Source: Kamptonema formosum PCC 10802
GTDB taxonomy: Bacteria; Cyanobacteriota; Cyanobacteriia; Cyanobacteriales; Oscillatoriaceae
Assembly (NCBI RefSeq): GCF_000332335.1
Contig: NZ_KB235948.1
Location: 4,465,492 to 4,529,491, forward strand
Reading direction: 5' to 3'
Length of the DNA: 64,000 bases
The notes under the pieces are model-generated. The model had not been told where the DNA came from. It made no database searches and was given only the letters and a program-made list of their open reading frames with translations. Below are positions 47,526-55,604 of this stretch, in pieces. Position 1 is the first letter of the stretch. The number at the start of each line of letters is the position of its first letter. The translations under genes and the position numbers were made by a program.

Positions 47526-48518
47526 CTATTCGCCGCCGGTGCGCCGAGACTTAACCCGGTCAATTTCCCGCTGCAATTCTTCCACTTGCCGGCGCAACGC
47601 CTCAACATCGGCGGTCGCTGTTTGCGAGCTCGGCGTTTTCACTTCCACCTCAACCGCGCCCTCAGCTCTCGCTCGCGGATAATTGCCGCTGCGAATTTGG
47701 CGATACTCTTCCGAAGACGCCCACTCCTGCAAGTAGCGAACCCGCTCAACCGTAAAGGGATGGGTGAGAAACACGCCTTGCGTAATGTTATTATACAGTA
47801 AAAATTTGTACACTTGATTCAGGCTGTCTTCGTCGAGGTCTTGATATCTCTGCGCTTGCCGGATAAACTCATCCAAACTGCATTCGTTATTGTGCTTGAC
47901 ACTTCCTCCGGCAAGCTTCATCATCGCCTGCAGCACCGGCCTGGGGGCGTCTGTGACTAAGAGAGCCGCCCGGTCTGCGGACAGTTCCGCTCGGCGCAGC
48001 CATTCGTAGAACGCCAAAATCAACCCCCGGCTCAATATATTGCCGATTCCAAAGGTCAGGTCGCCGATGAAAGCCGCAACGCCCAAGGCCCAAAGCGCCA
48101 TCTGGTTTAAGGTCGTGTGACCGCATTTAATATGCCCTAATTCATGGGCGAGTACCGTCCGGATTTCCTCGTCGCTCAGCAAGTCCAGCAGCCCAGCGTT
48201 GAGCACCACCGAGGGTTGCTCCTGTCCCAGTGCGTAGGCGTTAGCCAGCGGATTTTGCGTGACAAACAGAGCCGGCTCTGGGTAGATGTCTAAATCCCGC
48301 ACGCACTCCCGAAAAAGCTGGTAAATCGTGGAATACTGGCGGGGACCGACTTGAATGCTATTGCCCATCAGATAGACGAACTGCGGGCGCTCGTAGACAA
48401 ATTCCACAAACTTGCGGGCGACAATATCGAAGCCCGGCAAGCTGCGTAAGGCTTGCTCAGCTTCCCGGTCGAGGGGGTGGCGAAAGGCTTCGCTAGAGAT
48501 TCCAGTGTAGGTAGGCAT
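47526..48518 (-). CDS. M48-family metalloprotease, cytosolic/HtpX-like
   Basis: A protein of 330 residues. The zinc site is HELGHIKCGH plus the Glu of RRAELSADRAALLV, all intact. A hydrophobic stretch (NQMALWALGVAAFIGDLTFGIGNILSRGLILAFY) follows the HExxH helix, so it may be membrane-embedded like HtpX, but the first 150 residues lack a signal peptide. The C-terminus has a coiled-coil tail (ADVEALRRQVEELQREIDRVKS, about 300-325) unlike the other M48 protein of the window. Known relatives degrade misfolded membrane proteins. Convergent with the crcB-DUF190 pair. Confidence 0.93.
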   Translation of the reverse strand: MPTYTGISSEAFRHPLDREAEQALRSLPGFDIVARKFVEFVYERPQFVYLMGNSIQVGPRQYSTIYQLFRECVRDLDIYPEPALFVTQNPLANAYALGQEQPSVVLNAGLLDLLSDEEIRTVLAHELGHIKCGHTTLNQMALWALGVAAFIGDLTFGIGNILSRGLILAFYEWLRRAELSADRAALLVTDAPRPVLQAMMKLAGGSVKHNNECSLDEFIRQAQRYQDLDEDSLNQVYKFLLYNNITQGVFLTHPFTVERVRYLQEWASSEEYRQIRSGNYPRARAEGAVEVEVKTPSSQTATADVEALRRQVEELQREIDRVKSRRTGGE

Positions 48519-48624
48519 AGGGGCGGCTTTAGCCTGTGATGGCGCTCAAGATAACTGTGAATATATAACTCTTAATATAACACAATGTGCTACTTTTTGA
48601 GGTTCGGCCTTAAAAAAGTTAGGA

Positions 48625-48747
48625 GTTGGGCTTCAGCCCAAAGGTTTGTAGTTGGGCTAAAGCCCAAAGGTTTGTAGTTGGGCTAAAGCCCAAAGGTTTG
48701 TAGTTGGGCTAAAGCCCAAAGGTTTGTAGTTGGGCTAAAGCCCAAAG
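48625..48747. repeat. Tandem 26-bp repeats with TTGGGCT/AGCCCAA palindromes
   Basis: Five tandem units (the last partial) of GTTGGGCTAAAGCCCAAAGG followed by TTTGTA, the first with CTTCAG in the centre. Each unit holds a perfect TTGGGCT-A-AGCCCAA inverted repeat. They lie upstream of the HtpX-like gene. There are no variable spacers, so it is not a CRISPR array. Confidence 0.9.
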
Positions 48748-48758
48748 TTAGTAATTTC

Positions 48759-48905
48759 CTCCTTCCCAGCCTGAGGCTGGGAACGCTGTTAAGGAGGCTG
48801 TGCCTCCTTAACTAGCAATTTAGATTATTATAGCAGTTCTAAATGATTTGCGCAACCGCGCTTTGGCCCAGAACCCCGGTTTCTTTAAGAAACCGGGGTT
48901 CTGAA
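48759..48905. repeat. Two inverted-repeat elements
   Basis: CCTTCCCAGCCTGAGGCTGGGAACG and AAGGAGGCTGTGCCTCCTTAA (48762-48810) form two hairpins, related to 27016-27080. Next, AGAACCCCGGTTTCTTTAAG/AAACCGGGGTTCTG (about 48871-48903) is a perfect palindrome of the AAACCCGGTTT family. Confidence 0.75.
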
Positions 48906-48980
48906 ATTTACGCGGCACTCAACAGGAGCGCCGGTGAGGGGGGTAGCGGGGCAACTCATCAATTGCCCCTTCACCGCTGA

Positions 48981-50054
48981 TTATTTGCTTTTCTGTATAG
49001 TTTTCGCTTGCTCCAGCGCGATTTCTTTGAGAACCTGAGACGAATTCAAATTCGAGGCCCCTTCGATAGCCTTGACAGCCAAATCCTGAACCTGTTTGAG
49101 AGCGGATTCGAGCTGCTTAGAAAGAGTGGCAATTCGCGTTTCTTGATTTTGAATTGTCTGCTCCAGAGATTGCAGCCGCAGCTCATAGATGCGCTTTTGA
49201 CCTTCTACTTCCTTCCCATCCAAATCGGCCTTAACCTTCGCCTGGTAGCTGGCGATTCCCCGCCCCTCTTCTGTGCCCTTCTTAATAGCGGATTCTTTTT
49301 CTTTAAGAAAAGCTTCAAATTTCGTTTTAGCCTCTTCAAATTGTTTCTCTCGCTCAGCAATTCCTTTCTCCCGAGCAGCCCACTCTTTTTCTTTCGCTTG
49401 CTTTGCTTCTTCCAGAGCCTTATATAAGCTCTTCTTTCGCAACTCGTATTCCTCTACATCGCGCTGGCGCTGCTGCTTGAGGTCATACTGGTATTCCTGC
49501 GTGTCCCGCTGGCGGGTTTGCAGCCGCAAATCATTGCGTTCTTTAACCGCGCGTTTCTGCTCCTCTTGCTCTTTGTCCCAAGCCTTCTTTTGTTCCAGCT
49601 TCTGCTGCTCAACAGCTTCCCGCCGCTGGCTGACTTCCTCTACAAAAGTTTTGGAACTCGCTTCATATTGGTGGATCAGGTTATCCAAGCTATCTTCAGC
49701 AAATTCTAAGCTGTGCAGTTCTTGTAACTGTTTGGTTTCCTCCGCCACAGACTCCCTGATTTCTTGCAGCCGAGAAGCTTCCAAAGAGAGTTTTTCAGAA
49801 AGCTCGCTGGCGGCGCTGCCAAATCCCAATTGCAGCTTCTCAATCGCTTGAAGGGTTTGCACAATTTTTTGCTGGGTGAAGTTCGCAGTTTTCCCGTTCA
49901 TTTTTGCAGGATCTCCAGAGGTATTATTACTTGCTTTTTTCGAGGCGGCTTGCTGCCCTTTCTGCGCCGGCTTCCCTTCGGGCTGGCTCTCCCGACTGAC
50001 TTCCGGTGCCTTTACACTCTCATCCTTCGCACTCTTAGTAACTTTTTTTACCAT
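48981..50054 (-). CDS. Coiled-coil protein, paralog of the next gene
   Basis: A protein of 357 residues. A Lys/Ser/Gln-rich disordered N-terminus (about 1-60) is followed by an almost continuous coiled coil from about 65 to 335, very rich in Glu, Lys and Gln. No signal peptide, membrane segment or catalytic motif. Landmarks shared with the protein at 50142-51140 are EYQYDLKQQRQRDVEEYE, KEWAAREKGIAEREKQFEEA and a C-terminal LQSLEQTIQNQETRIATLSKQL followed by VQDLAVKAIEGASN. The two genes are tandem, 87 bp apart, so they likely form a complex. The composition fits a filament-forming or scaffolding role; function unproven. Confidence 0.85.
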   Translation of the reverse strand: MVKKVTKSAKDESVKAPEVSRESQPEGKPAQKGQQAASKKASNNTSGDPAKMNGKTANFTQQKIVQTLQAIEKLQLGFGSAASELSEKLSLEASRLQEIRESVAEETKQLQELHSLEFAEDSLDNLIHQYEASSKTFVEEVSQRREAVEQQKLEQKKAWDKEQEEQKRAVKERNDLRLQTRQRDTQEYQYDLKQQRQRDVEEYELRKKSLYKALEEAKQAKEKEWAAREKGIAEREKQFEEAKTKFEAFLKEKESAIKKGTEEGRGIASYQAKVKADLDGKEVEGQKRIYELRLQSLEQTIQNQETRIATLSKQLESALKQVQDLAVKAIEGASNLNSSQVLKEIALEQAKTIQKSK

Positions 50055-50141
50055 GATGGTTCGTCTCCTAAATTAGATATCCGCACATCAGCGAGGGGGC
50101 TCCAGAAACCGGGTTTCGCAGAAGAAAACCGGTTTCTCGGC

Positions 50142-51140
50142 CTAACTTTTCACAGAAGCCCCATTAGAGGTGCTGGCAAACGCTCGCATGGCGAGTTCTT
50201 GAGCTTGCTTAATGGTGTCTTGGAGTTGCTTGGACAGGTCGCCAATCTGTTCGTTCTGTCTCTGAATCGCCTGCTCCAGGGATTGCACTTTAAAATCATA
50301 CCCTTCTTTCGTTTTCTCCCATTCTTTCGCCAGCAAATCGGATTTCACTTTAGCCTCTCGGCTGACATCTTCAATCGCTCTCTTCCGGGCTTCGTCCTCT
50401 GCCTTCTTCAGTTCTTCAGGCATGGTCGCTACTTTCTGCTGATATTCTTCAAACTGCGCCTGATTGTCCGCCAGAAACTTTTCGCGATCTGCCCACTGTT
50501 TTTGATTGGCTTGTTCGATGTCTTGCAGCTCTCTTTCTTGTTGGCGGGCGCGATTTTCATACTCGTCCATCTCCAGCTTGCGCGTGCGCTCTATTTTGTA
50601 CTGGTAGTCTTCGGCTTCTTTCTGGCGGTCTTTGGCTGCAGTTTCGCTCTCTTCTTGAAGGCTGGATTCATATTCTTCTTGCTCTTTTTGCCAAGCCTTT
50701 CTTTTGTCGGCTTTGTCTTTATCCAGCGCTTCAAGGTAACTGGCTGCGTCTTGTTCCAGCGCTTTTAACTTTTCTTGGTGTTCTTGAGTTAACACATAAA
50801 GGGCGTCGGCTACGAGTCGCGTTTCCCGCACCTCTTGCTGCAGTTGCGTTTCAATCTCTATCGCCCGCTTTAGTTCGTCTAGCTTGGAGGATTCTTTGGT
50901 TAACTTCTCTGAGAGACCGATGATGATGCTGCTAAACTCCAGTTGCAAGTCCGCTAGACCTTTAACAATACTGTCTGTCGTGTATGTGGAGACGACTTCC
51001 AGCAGCTGCTTGTTCTGTTCCTTGGCGGCTTCTTCTTCTTTGGTGGCTACTTTGGAGCCGATCTTTTTCTTCTCGGCAATCAGTTGATTGAACGCTTCCA
51101 GAATCTTGGCTTTACTGTCTGGTTGGGCCACTGTGCTCAT
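50142..51140 (-). CDS. Coiled-coil protein, first gene of tandem pair
   Basis: A protein of 332 residues from the ATG at 51140 (MSTVAQPDSKAK); 26 further upstream codons are open but unlikely. It is a long Glu/Lys/Gln-rich coiled coil without membrane or catalytic signatures. It parallels its downstream neighbour: DYQYKIERTRKLEMDEYE, KQWADREKFLADNQAQFEEY, AKVKSDLLAKEWEKTKEGYDFKVQSLEQAIQRQNEQI and a C-terminal KQAQELAMRAFASTSN. The two therefore arose by tandem duplication. AGAAACCGGGTTTCG/AGAAAACCGGTTTCT palindromes sit in the gap (50103-50135). Candidates for comparison are the adjacent Anabaena filament proteins LfiA and LfiB, from memory; homology not verified. Confidence 0.85.
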   Translation of the reverse strand: MSTVAQPDSKAKILEAFNQLIAEKKKIGSKVATKEEEAAKEQNKQLLEVVSTYTTDSIVKGLADLQLEFSSIIIGLSEKLTKESSKLDELKRAIEIETQLQQEVRETRLVADALYVLTQEHQEKLKALEQDAASYLEALDKDKADKRKAWQKEQEEYESSLQEESETAAKDRQKEAEDYQYKIERTRKLEMDEYENRARQQERELQDIEQANQKQWADREKFLADNQAQFEEYQQKVATMPEELKKAEDEARKRAIEDVSREAKVKSDLLAKEWEKTKEGYDFKVQSLEQAIQRQNEQIGDLSKQLQDTIKQAQELAMRAFASTSNGASVKS

Positions 51141-51845
51141 GGTAGTTCTCTTGAGTGACTGGGTGAGTGGGTTTTGGCCCGCCGGCTGCCGGCTGGGCGG
51201 CGTTGACTTTTTCATCAACTAAATCCATAGTAGCGAGTGTTGATTTTTTCGTCAAGCATTTGGGGAAAATTTCTTGCAGCGCTTGTCTGGCAAGGGTTTC
51301 GGGGCTTGAGCCGGCTCCCGGAGAGGTGCCAGGAGGGACCGGCCTCCCCCTGCGCCCCCCTGGGGGGTGGCCTGACCGGCGTGCGGGCCAGCCTGGGTCA
51401 GCCTTGACAGACCCAGAAGCAGGTGCTGCAATAGGGGTTCTAGCCGGTGAAGCCAGTGCGAGTCCAGCGAGTGGAGCGCCGGCGTCCCTTGCGGGAAAGT
51501 TTAAACAGGACTTAACGCAGGGGCCGTAAGATGAGAGTGAGGTGGGGAGCCGCACAGTGCGGGGATGAAACTGTACCCGCTTAAAGCGCCGCATCTGCCC
51601 CAAACTGCCTCCAGGGGCAATGCTCGCGCCGCTGTCCGGCACAGGGGCCAGGGGCCTGCCGCTACAAACCAGCGATCCCACGCTCTGCGCGACGCCGGCT
51701 GCCGAGCGGCTGAGCTGTGGTGACGCGGGCTATCGAGACAGGGGGCGTCGGCGCATCCGCAAGGAATGCGCCCAAAGAGCGCGGGCGAGCGGGGCGAGCG
51801 GTTAACCCAGATGCCGCAGCGGCCTAAACTTCAGCGGGTTCGATC
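51141..51845. other. Divergent gap of 0.7 kb before mgtE
   Basis: It separates the coiled-coil pair from mgtE. G/C-rich centre (51290-51800) with palindromic patches such as CCCCCTGGGGGG near 51357. Open frames are shadows. No recognised Mg2+ leader motif. Confidence 0.45.
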
Positions 51846-53309
51846 TTGGCTGTGCCAGCGACATCTAGACTAAATGCAGCAACGTACTTGAAGGCATCAG
51901 GAGAGTCGGCTTTGACTGAGCAGAACAACTTATCCTCTCCCCTCCAAACCCTCTCGCGCCGAGAAATCCCGGAGCTAGTCTGTTCCCAGCTGCTTGCGCT
52001 GCTCGAACAAGGAGATCTCCAGGGAGCCAAAGCCATCCTGGTGCCGGTGCAGCCGCCGGACATTGCAGAAGCCATCGGAAGCTTGCCAGAAACGATGCAG
52101 GCGCTCGCCTTCCGCTTGCTCTCAAAAGGCGAGGCGATCGAGGTGTATGAATATCTCGACTCCAGTGTGCAGCAGCTGCTGATCGAGGAATTCAAAAGCC
52201 AGGAAGTTCTCGACATCGTAGACAAAATGTCGCCCGATGACCGGGCTCGGCTGTTTGACGAGCTGCCGGCAAAACTTGTCCGGCGTCTGCGCCAGCAGCT
52301 CTCGCCCTCGGAATGGCAGGCAACCGCCCTGCTGCTGGGCTACGAAGCGGGAACAGCAGGGCGGATCATGACACCGGAGTATATCGCTCTAAAAGAAAGC
52401 GTCACCGTGACTGCGGCGCTGGAGCGGATTCGGGCTTTAGCGCCGGTCACCGAGATCGTTTATTACCTGTACGTCACGGATACAGCCCGCCAGTTAACCG
52501 GGATTGTCTCGCTGCGGGATCTGGTGATCGCTGGGCCCGAGCAAATTGTTGGCGAAATCATGACTCGCGAGGTGGTGTTTGTCTACACAGACACCGACCA
52601 AAAAGAAGTCGCCCGCATGATTGAGCGCTATGACTTTCTGGCGGTGCCGGTGGTGGACAGCGAGCAGCGTTTGGTTGGCGTAATTACAGTTGATGACGTG
52701 ATCGATATCTTGGAGGAGGAAGCGACCAAAGACATTTATGCCTTGGGCGGGGTGCAATCCGGCGGTGACAATTATTTCCAGACAAATTTGCTGACCGTCG
52801 CCCGCAAACGGGTGGTCTGGCTGTTCGTTTTGCTGATCACCAATACCGTCACCGGCACGATTATCAAATCTCAAGAGGAGATTCTCAAACAAGTGGTGAC
52901 CCTGGCGGCGTTTATCCCCTTGCTGACCGGCACCGGCGGCAACGTGGGCGCACAGTCGTCCACGGTGGTGATTCGCGGTTTGAACACCGATGACATTCGA
53001 GCCCTCGGACCGGCGCAAGTGATCTGGCGGGAGGGGATCGCCGGTGCCTTTCTGGGAGCGATGTTGGGCGCAGTGGCCACAGTCTGGGCGTTCTTGCTCC
53101 AGGGCAAGTTTGAGGTCGCCGTCGCCGTCGGGATCAGTCTGGTGGCGATTTCAATTTTGGCCTCTGTGGCCGGTTCGGCGCTCCCCTTCCTGTTTCGCAC
53201 CTTGAAGCTAGACCCCGCGCTGATGTCGGCTCCGTTTATCACCACAGCGGTTGATGTCTTGGGCGTGCTAATTTATTTCAACTTGGCGCGGCTGATTTTG
53301 CGCTTGTAG
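51846..53309 (+). CDS. mgtE: Magnesium transporter MgtE
   Basis: A protein of 487 residues, full length. The order is an N-terminal alpha-superhelical domain (LLALLEQGDLQGAKAILVPV, DIVDKMSPDDRARLFDELP), two CBS domains (GRIMTPEYIALKESVTVTAAL, GEIMTREVVFVYTDTDQKEVARMIERYDFLAVPVVD), a connecting helix, and five transmembrane helices with the signature FIPLLTGTGGNVGAQSSTVVIRGL. MgtE is a Mg2+-selective inner-membrane channel whose cytosolic domains sense Mg2+ and close the pore. The start is a TTG (51846) or GTG (51852); no ATG fits. No obvious magnesium riboswitch precedes it. Confidence 0.95.
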   Translation: MAVPATSRLNAATYLKASGESALTEQNNLSSPLQTLSRREIPELVCSQLLALLEQGDLQGAKAILVPVQPPDIAEAIGSLPETMQALAFRLLSKGEAIEVYEYLDSSVQQLLIEEFKSQEVLDIVDKMSPDDRARLFDELPAKLVRRLRQQLSPSEWQATALLLGYEAGTAGRIMTPEYIALKESVTVTAALERIRALAPVTEIVYYLYVTDTARQLTGIVSLRDLVIAGPEQIVGEIMTREVVFVYTDTDQKEVARMIERYDFLAVPVVDSEQRLVGVITVDDVIDILEEEATKDIYALGGVQSGGDNYFQTNLLTVARKRVVWLFVLLITNTVTGTIIKSQEEILKQVVTLAAFIPLLTGTGGNVGAQSSTVVIRGLNTDDIRALGPAQVIWREGIAGAFLGAMLGAVATVWAFLLQGKFEVAVAVGISLVAISILASVAGSALPFLFRTLKLDPALMSAPFITTAVDVLGVLIYFNLARLILRL

Positions 53310-53369
53310 AACCTCTCCACCGGCAGGAGTGACTGTTATTATTCAAAAAGCAGGGTGAGCTTTCTTTAT

Positions 53370-54962
53370 ATGTGGAACACCCCTCATCGGCTAGAAATAG
53401 CGGAGTATGTCGCAGTCGCAGGCTCCGTCTTGGGGTCAGTGGCGGCTGCAATTTCTGGGAAGGTGGTTTTTGCCGCTGTCCCCCTGACTCTCTCAGTCTC
53501 GCTGAACCTGCTCAACCGCTACCGCAGCGACCAGCTCTCTTTGCGGCGGACAACTGCAGCCATTGCGCGGCTCCAGCAGCAAGTCTCGGAAGAGATTGAA
53601 TCTCTGCACGCCTCGGCTCCCGCCCTGTCCGGGCACTCGCCACCGGCTGAAGGTGCGGGAGTGGCTTCCGGTGCGGCAATCCAGAGTCCTGGAAGCCAGC
53701 AGCAAGGGCCAGACCTGGAGCCGCTCTATCAAAATATTGCCGGGCTGCAGGAGCAGTGCGCCACCGTGCAGGAATCCGTTAGCAGCGTCATCCACTACCT
53801 GAACAGCTCGTCAGTGGTGGAGCGCGTTGACCGCTTGGAAAAGGCAGCGGCCCAACTTTCGGACAGCCTGGCGGGGTTGGCCAACCAGGTGGACGCCGTG
53901 GCCCAGCGCCGGTGGGATCACAAACCCCAGCCCCAACCCGCCGGCCAAACCGCTGAACCCGACCGGCCCTCCCAAAGCCCACCGGCACCCGCAGCTGCTG
54001 CCCCAGTGCCGGCCAAACCCGTCGTGCTGCCAAAAATTGTCTCTGACGCCATTGAAAATTGGCGAATCGCCCGCACCCTAACCGCGCACTCCGACTGGGT
54101 GAGCTCGCTCGCTATCACCTCTGATGGCCAGCGTCTCGCCAGCGGCAGTTTTGACAAAACGGTGAAAATTTGGCGTCCGCACACCGGCGAGTTGCTCCAC
54201 ACCCTAAGCGGTCACGCCAAGGGCGTTTTTTCTGTGGCCACCAGCCCGGGCGGTGAGATTCTGGCCTCTGGCAGCTGGGACGAGACGGTCAAGCTGTGGC
54301 GGATCGCTGACGGCACTTTGCTCGACACCCTCACCGGCCATACCGGCTCAGTGCGGTCTGTGGCCATCAGCTCCGATGGCCAAATTCTGGCGTCTGGCAG
54401 TTTTGACCAGACGATTAAACTGTGGCAGCTCACCGGCGGCATCGTGCAGAGCCGCCTGACGGAGTATTCAGGGCCCATCTATTCCGTGGCCTTTAGCCCC
54501 GACGGCCAGATCCTGGCCAGTGGCGGCGGGGAGGGTGCGATCCAGCTGTGGGGCGTGCCGGCACGGGAATTTCTCTGCAGTCTGACGGGAAATTTGGACT
54601 TTGTTTGGTCGCTGGCTTTTAGCCCCCAGGGCAATCTCCTCGCCAGCGGCAATGGCGACGGCACCATCAATCTGTGGCAGATCCCCAGCAACGGACAGAT
54701 GCGCTATGGCCCGTCCCTGCTGGGCACCCTGGCCGAGCATTCCGGGCCGGTGTACTCCACCATCTTCTCTCCCGATGGCCAGACCCTGCTCAGTGGCAGT
54801 GCCGACGGCACCGTGAGAATTTGGGATATGGGCAGTGGAAAGATCCTGCACACTCTGGCAGAGGCTGGCAAACCGGTGATCTCCCTGGCGATTAGCCCGT
54901 CCGGGCAGTTGCTCGCCGCCGGCAGCAGTGCCGGTGCAGTCGAGATTTGGCAGCGCGATTGA
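53370..54962 (+). CDS. Membrane-anchored WD40 (seven-bladed) protein with shared N-terminal module
   Basis: A protein of 530 residues from the ATG at 53370, chosen because it aligns with the start of two paralogous N-termini (55605 and 61296) and has GGTGAG upstream. Residues 1-60 are a shared membrane module: IAEYVAVAGSVLGS, hydrophobic AAAISGKVVFAAVPLTLSVSL, then NLLNRYR. A coiled coil (about 65-170) and a Pro/Ala/Gln-rich linker (about 175-220) lead to seven WD40 repeats ending in KIWRP, KLWRI, KLWQL, QLWGV, NLWQI, RIWDM and EIWQR. These form one complete propeller, a protein-binding platform. No enzyme domain. Probably membrane-attached by the N-terminal hairpin with the propeller in the cytosol. 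Confidence 0.9.
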   Translation: MWNTPHRLEIAEYVAVAGSVLGSVAAAISGKVVFAAVPLTLSVSLNLLNRYRSDQLSLRRTTAAIARLQQQVSEEIESLHASAPALSGHSPPAEGAGVASGAAIQSPGSQQQGPDLEPLYQNIAGLQEQCATVQESVSSVIHYLNSSSVVERVDRLEKAAAQLSDSLAGLANQVDAVAQRRWDHKPQPQPAGQTAEPDRPSQSPPAPAAAAPVPAKPVVLPKIVSDAIENWRIARTLTAHSDWVSSLAITSDGQRLASGSFDKTVKIWRPHTGELLHTLSGHAKGVFSVATSPGGEILASGSWDETVKLWRIADGTLLDTLTGHTGSVRSVAISSDGQILASGSFDQTIKLWQLTGGIVQSRLTEYSGPIYSVAFSPDGQILASGGGEGAIQLWGVPAREFLCSLTGNLDFVWSLAFSPQGNLLASGNGDGTINLWQIPSNGQMRYGPSLLGTLAEHSGPVYSTIFSPDGQTLLSGSADGTVRIWDMGSGKILHTLAEAGKPVISLAISPSGQLLAAGSSAGAVEIWQRD

Positions 54963-55604
54963 ATTTCTGAACGGGCGCGAGAATTTTTATCTCTTTCTGC
55001 GGGATACGGATGAAGCGCCCTACTTTTGTAAAGTCAGGACTGACACATTTCAACAGTCAAATTAGGGGTGCAGTTGCCAGGTATCAGCGAACCTTTAAAT
55101 TGCCTGTTTACCCTTGTGCTATACTAACAAAGCACCCATTTATTGAGGCTGAATATTAGAGCAGCTCTCAGTTGGATGAAGTAGGCTCCAGAAAGCCGGA
55201 ACCGGAAGAGGGCGGGCACGGGGGCCATCGGTGTCAACTTAAGCTGTGTCCCGTAGTCTCTAGGCGGTTGAAACCGCAGCTATACAGACAAAACCCGCCT
55301 GCGCGGGTTTTAAAATTCCCGCTCTTTTCTTAAGTCCGCGAAGGCGGACTTCGTTTGTGTAGCCGCGATTTCCAATCGCCAGGAGCTTAAGTTGACACCA
55401 GTGGCACGGGGGCCCGCCCCTACGCTCACCCGGTTTCTCAGCACCTCACTAATATGAAAAGCGCTATAAATTTATTTTTCCTTTCCGCCACAATCCGGAT
55501 TGCGCGCAACCCACCGGACAGGATGTGACGGGTGCCAGCCCGCAGCCCCTCCCTTGGCGAGCGCGATAAAATTTAACAGTTAACAATTGCTAGATAGCAA
55601 AACA
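54963..55604. other. Gap containing a small terminal-inverted-repeat element
   Basis: Besides the element at 55230-55399, it carries GAGCAGCTCTCAGTTGGATGAAGTAGGCTCCAGAAAGCCGG (from 55158) and CCCGGTTTCTCAGCACCTCA (about 55430), relatives of the TATAGCGGTTCTCAGTTGGA family. ACAGTTAACAATTG lies near 55577. No gene. Confidence 0.5.
55230..55399. mobile_element. 170-bp MITE with perfect 16-bp terminal inverted repeats
   Basis: GGTGTCAACTTAAGCT at 55230-55245 and AGCTTAAGTTGACACC at 55384-55399 are perfect inverted ends. The interior has further inverted segments (AACCCGCCTGCGCGGGTTTT and AAGTCCGCGAAGGCGGACTT). A direct GGCACGGGGGCC lies 3 nt outside each end, a likely target duplication. No transposase; it would need to be mobilised in trans. 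Confidence 0.8.

Noticed and set aside
49764-50768. 334-residue open frame opposite the coiled-coil pair
   Set aside because: Phe/Leu-rich antisense of Glu/Lys-rich codons across two genes. It has no start signal and imitates a membrane protein only by base complementarity.
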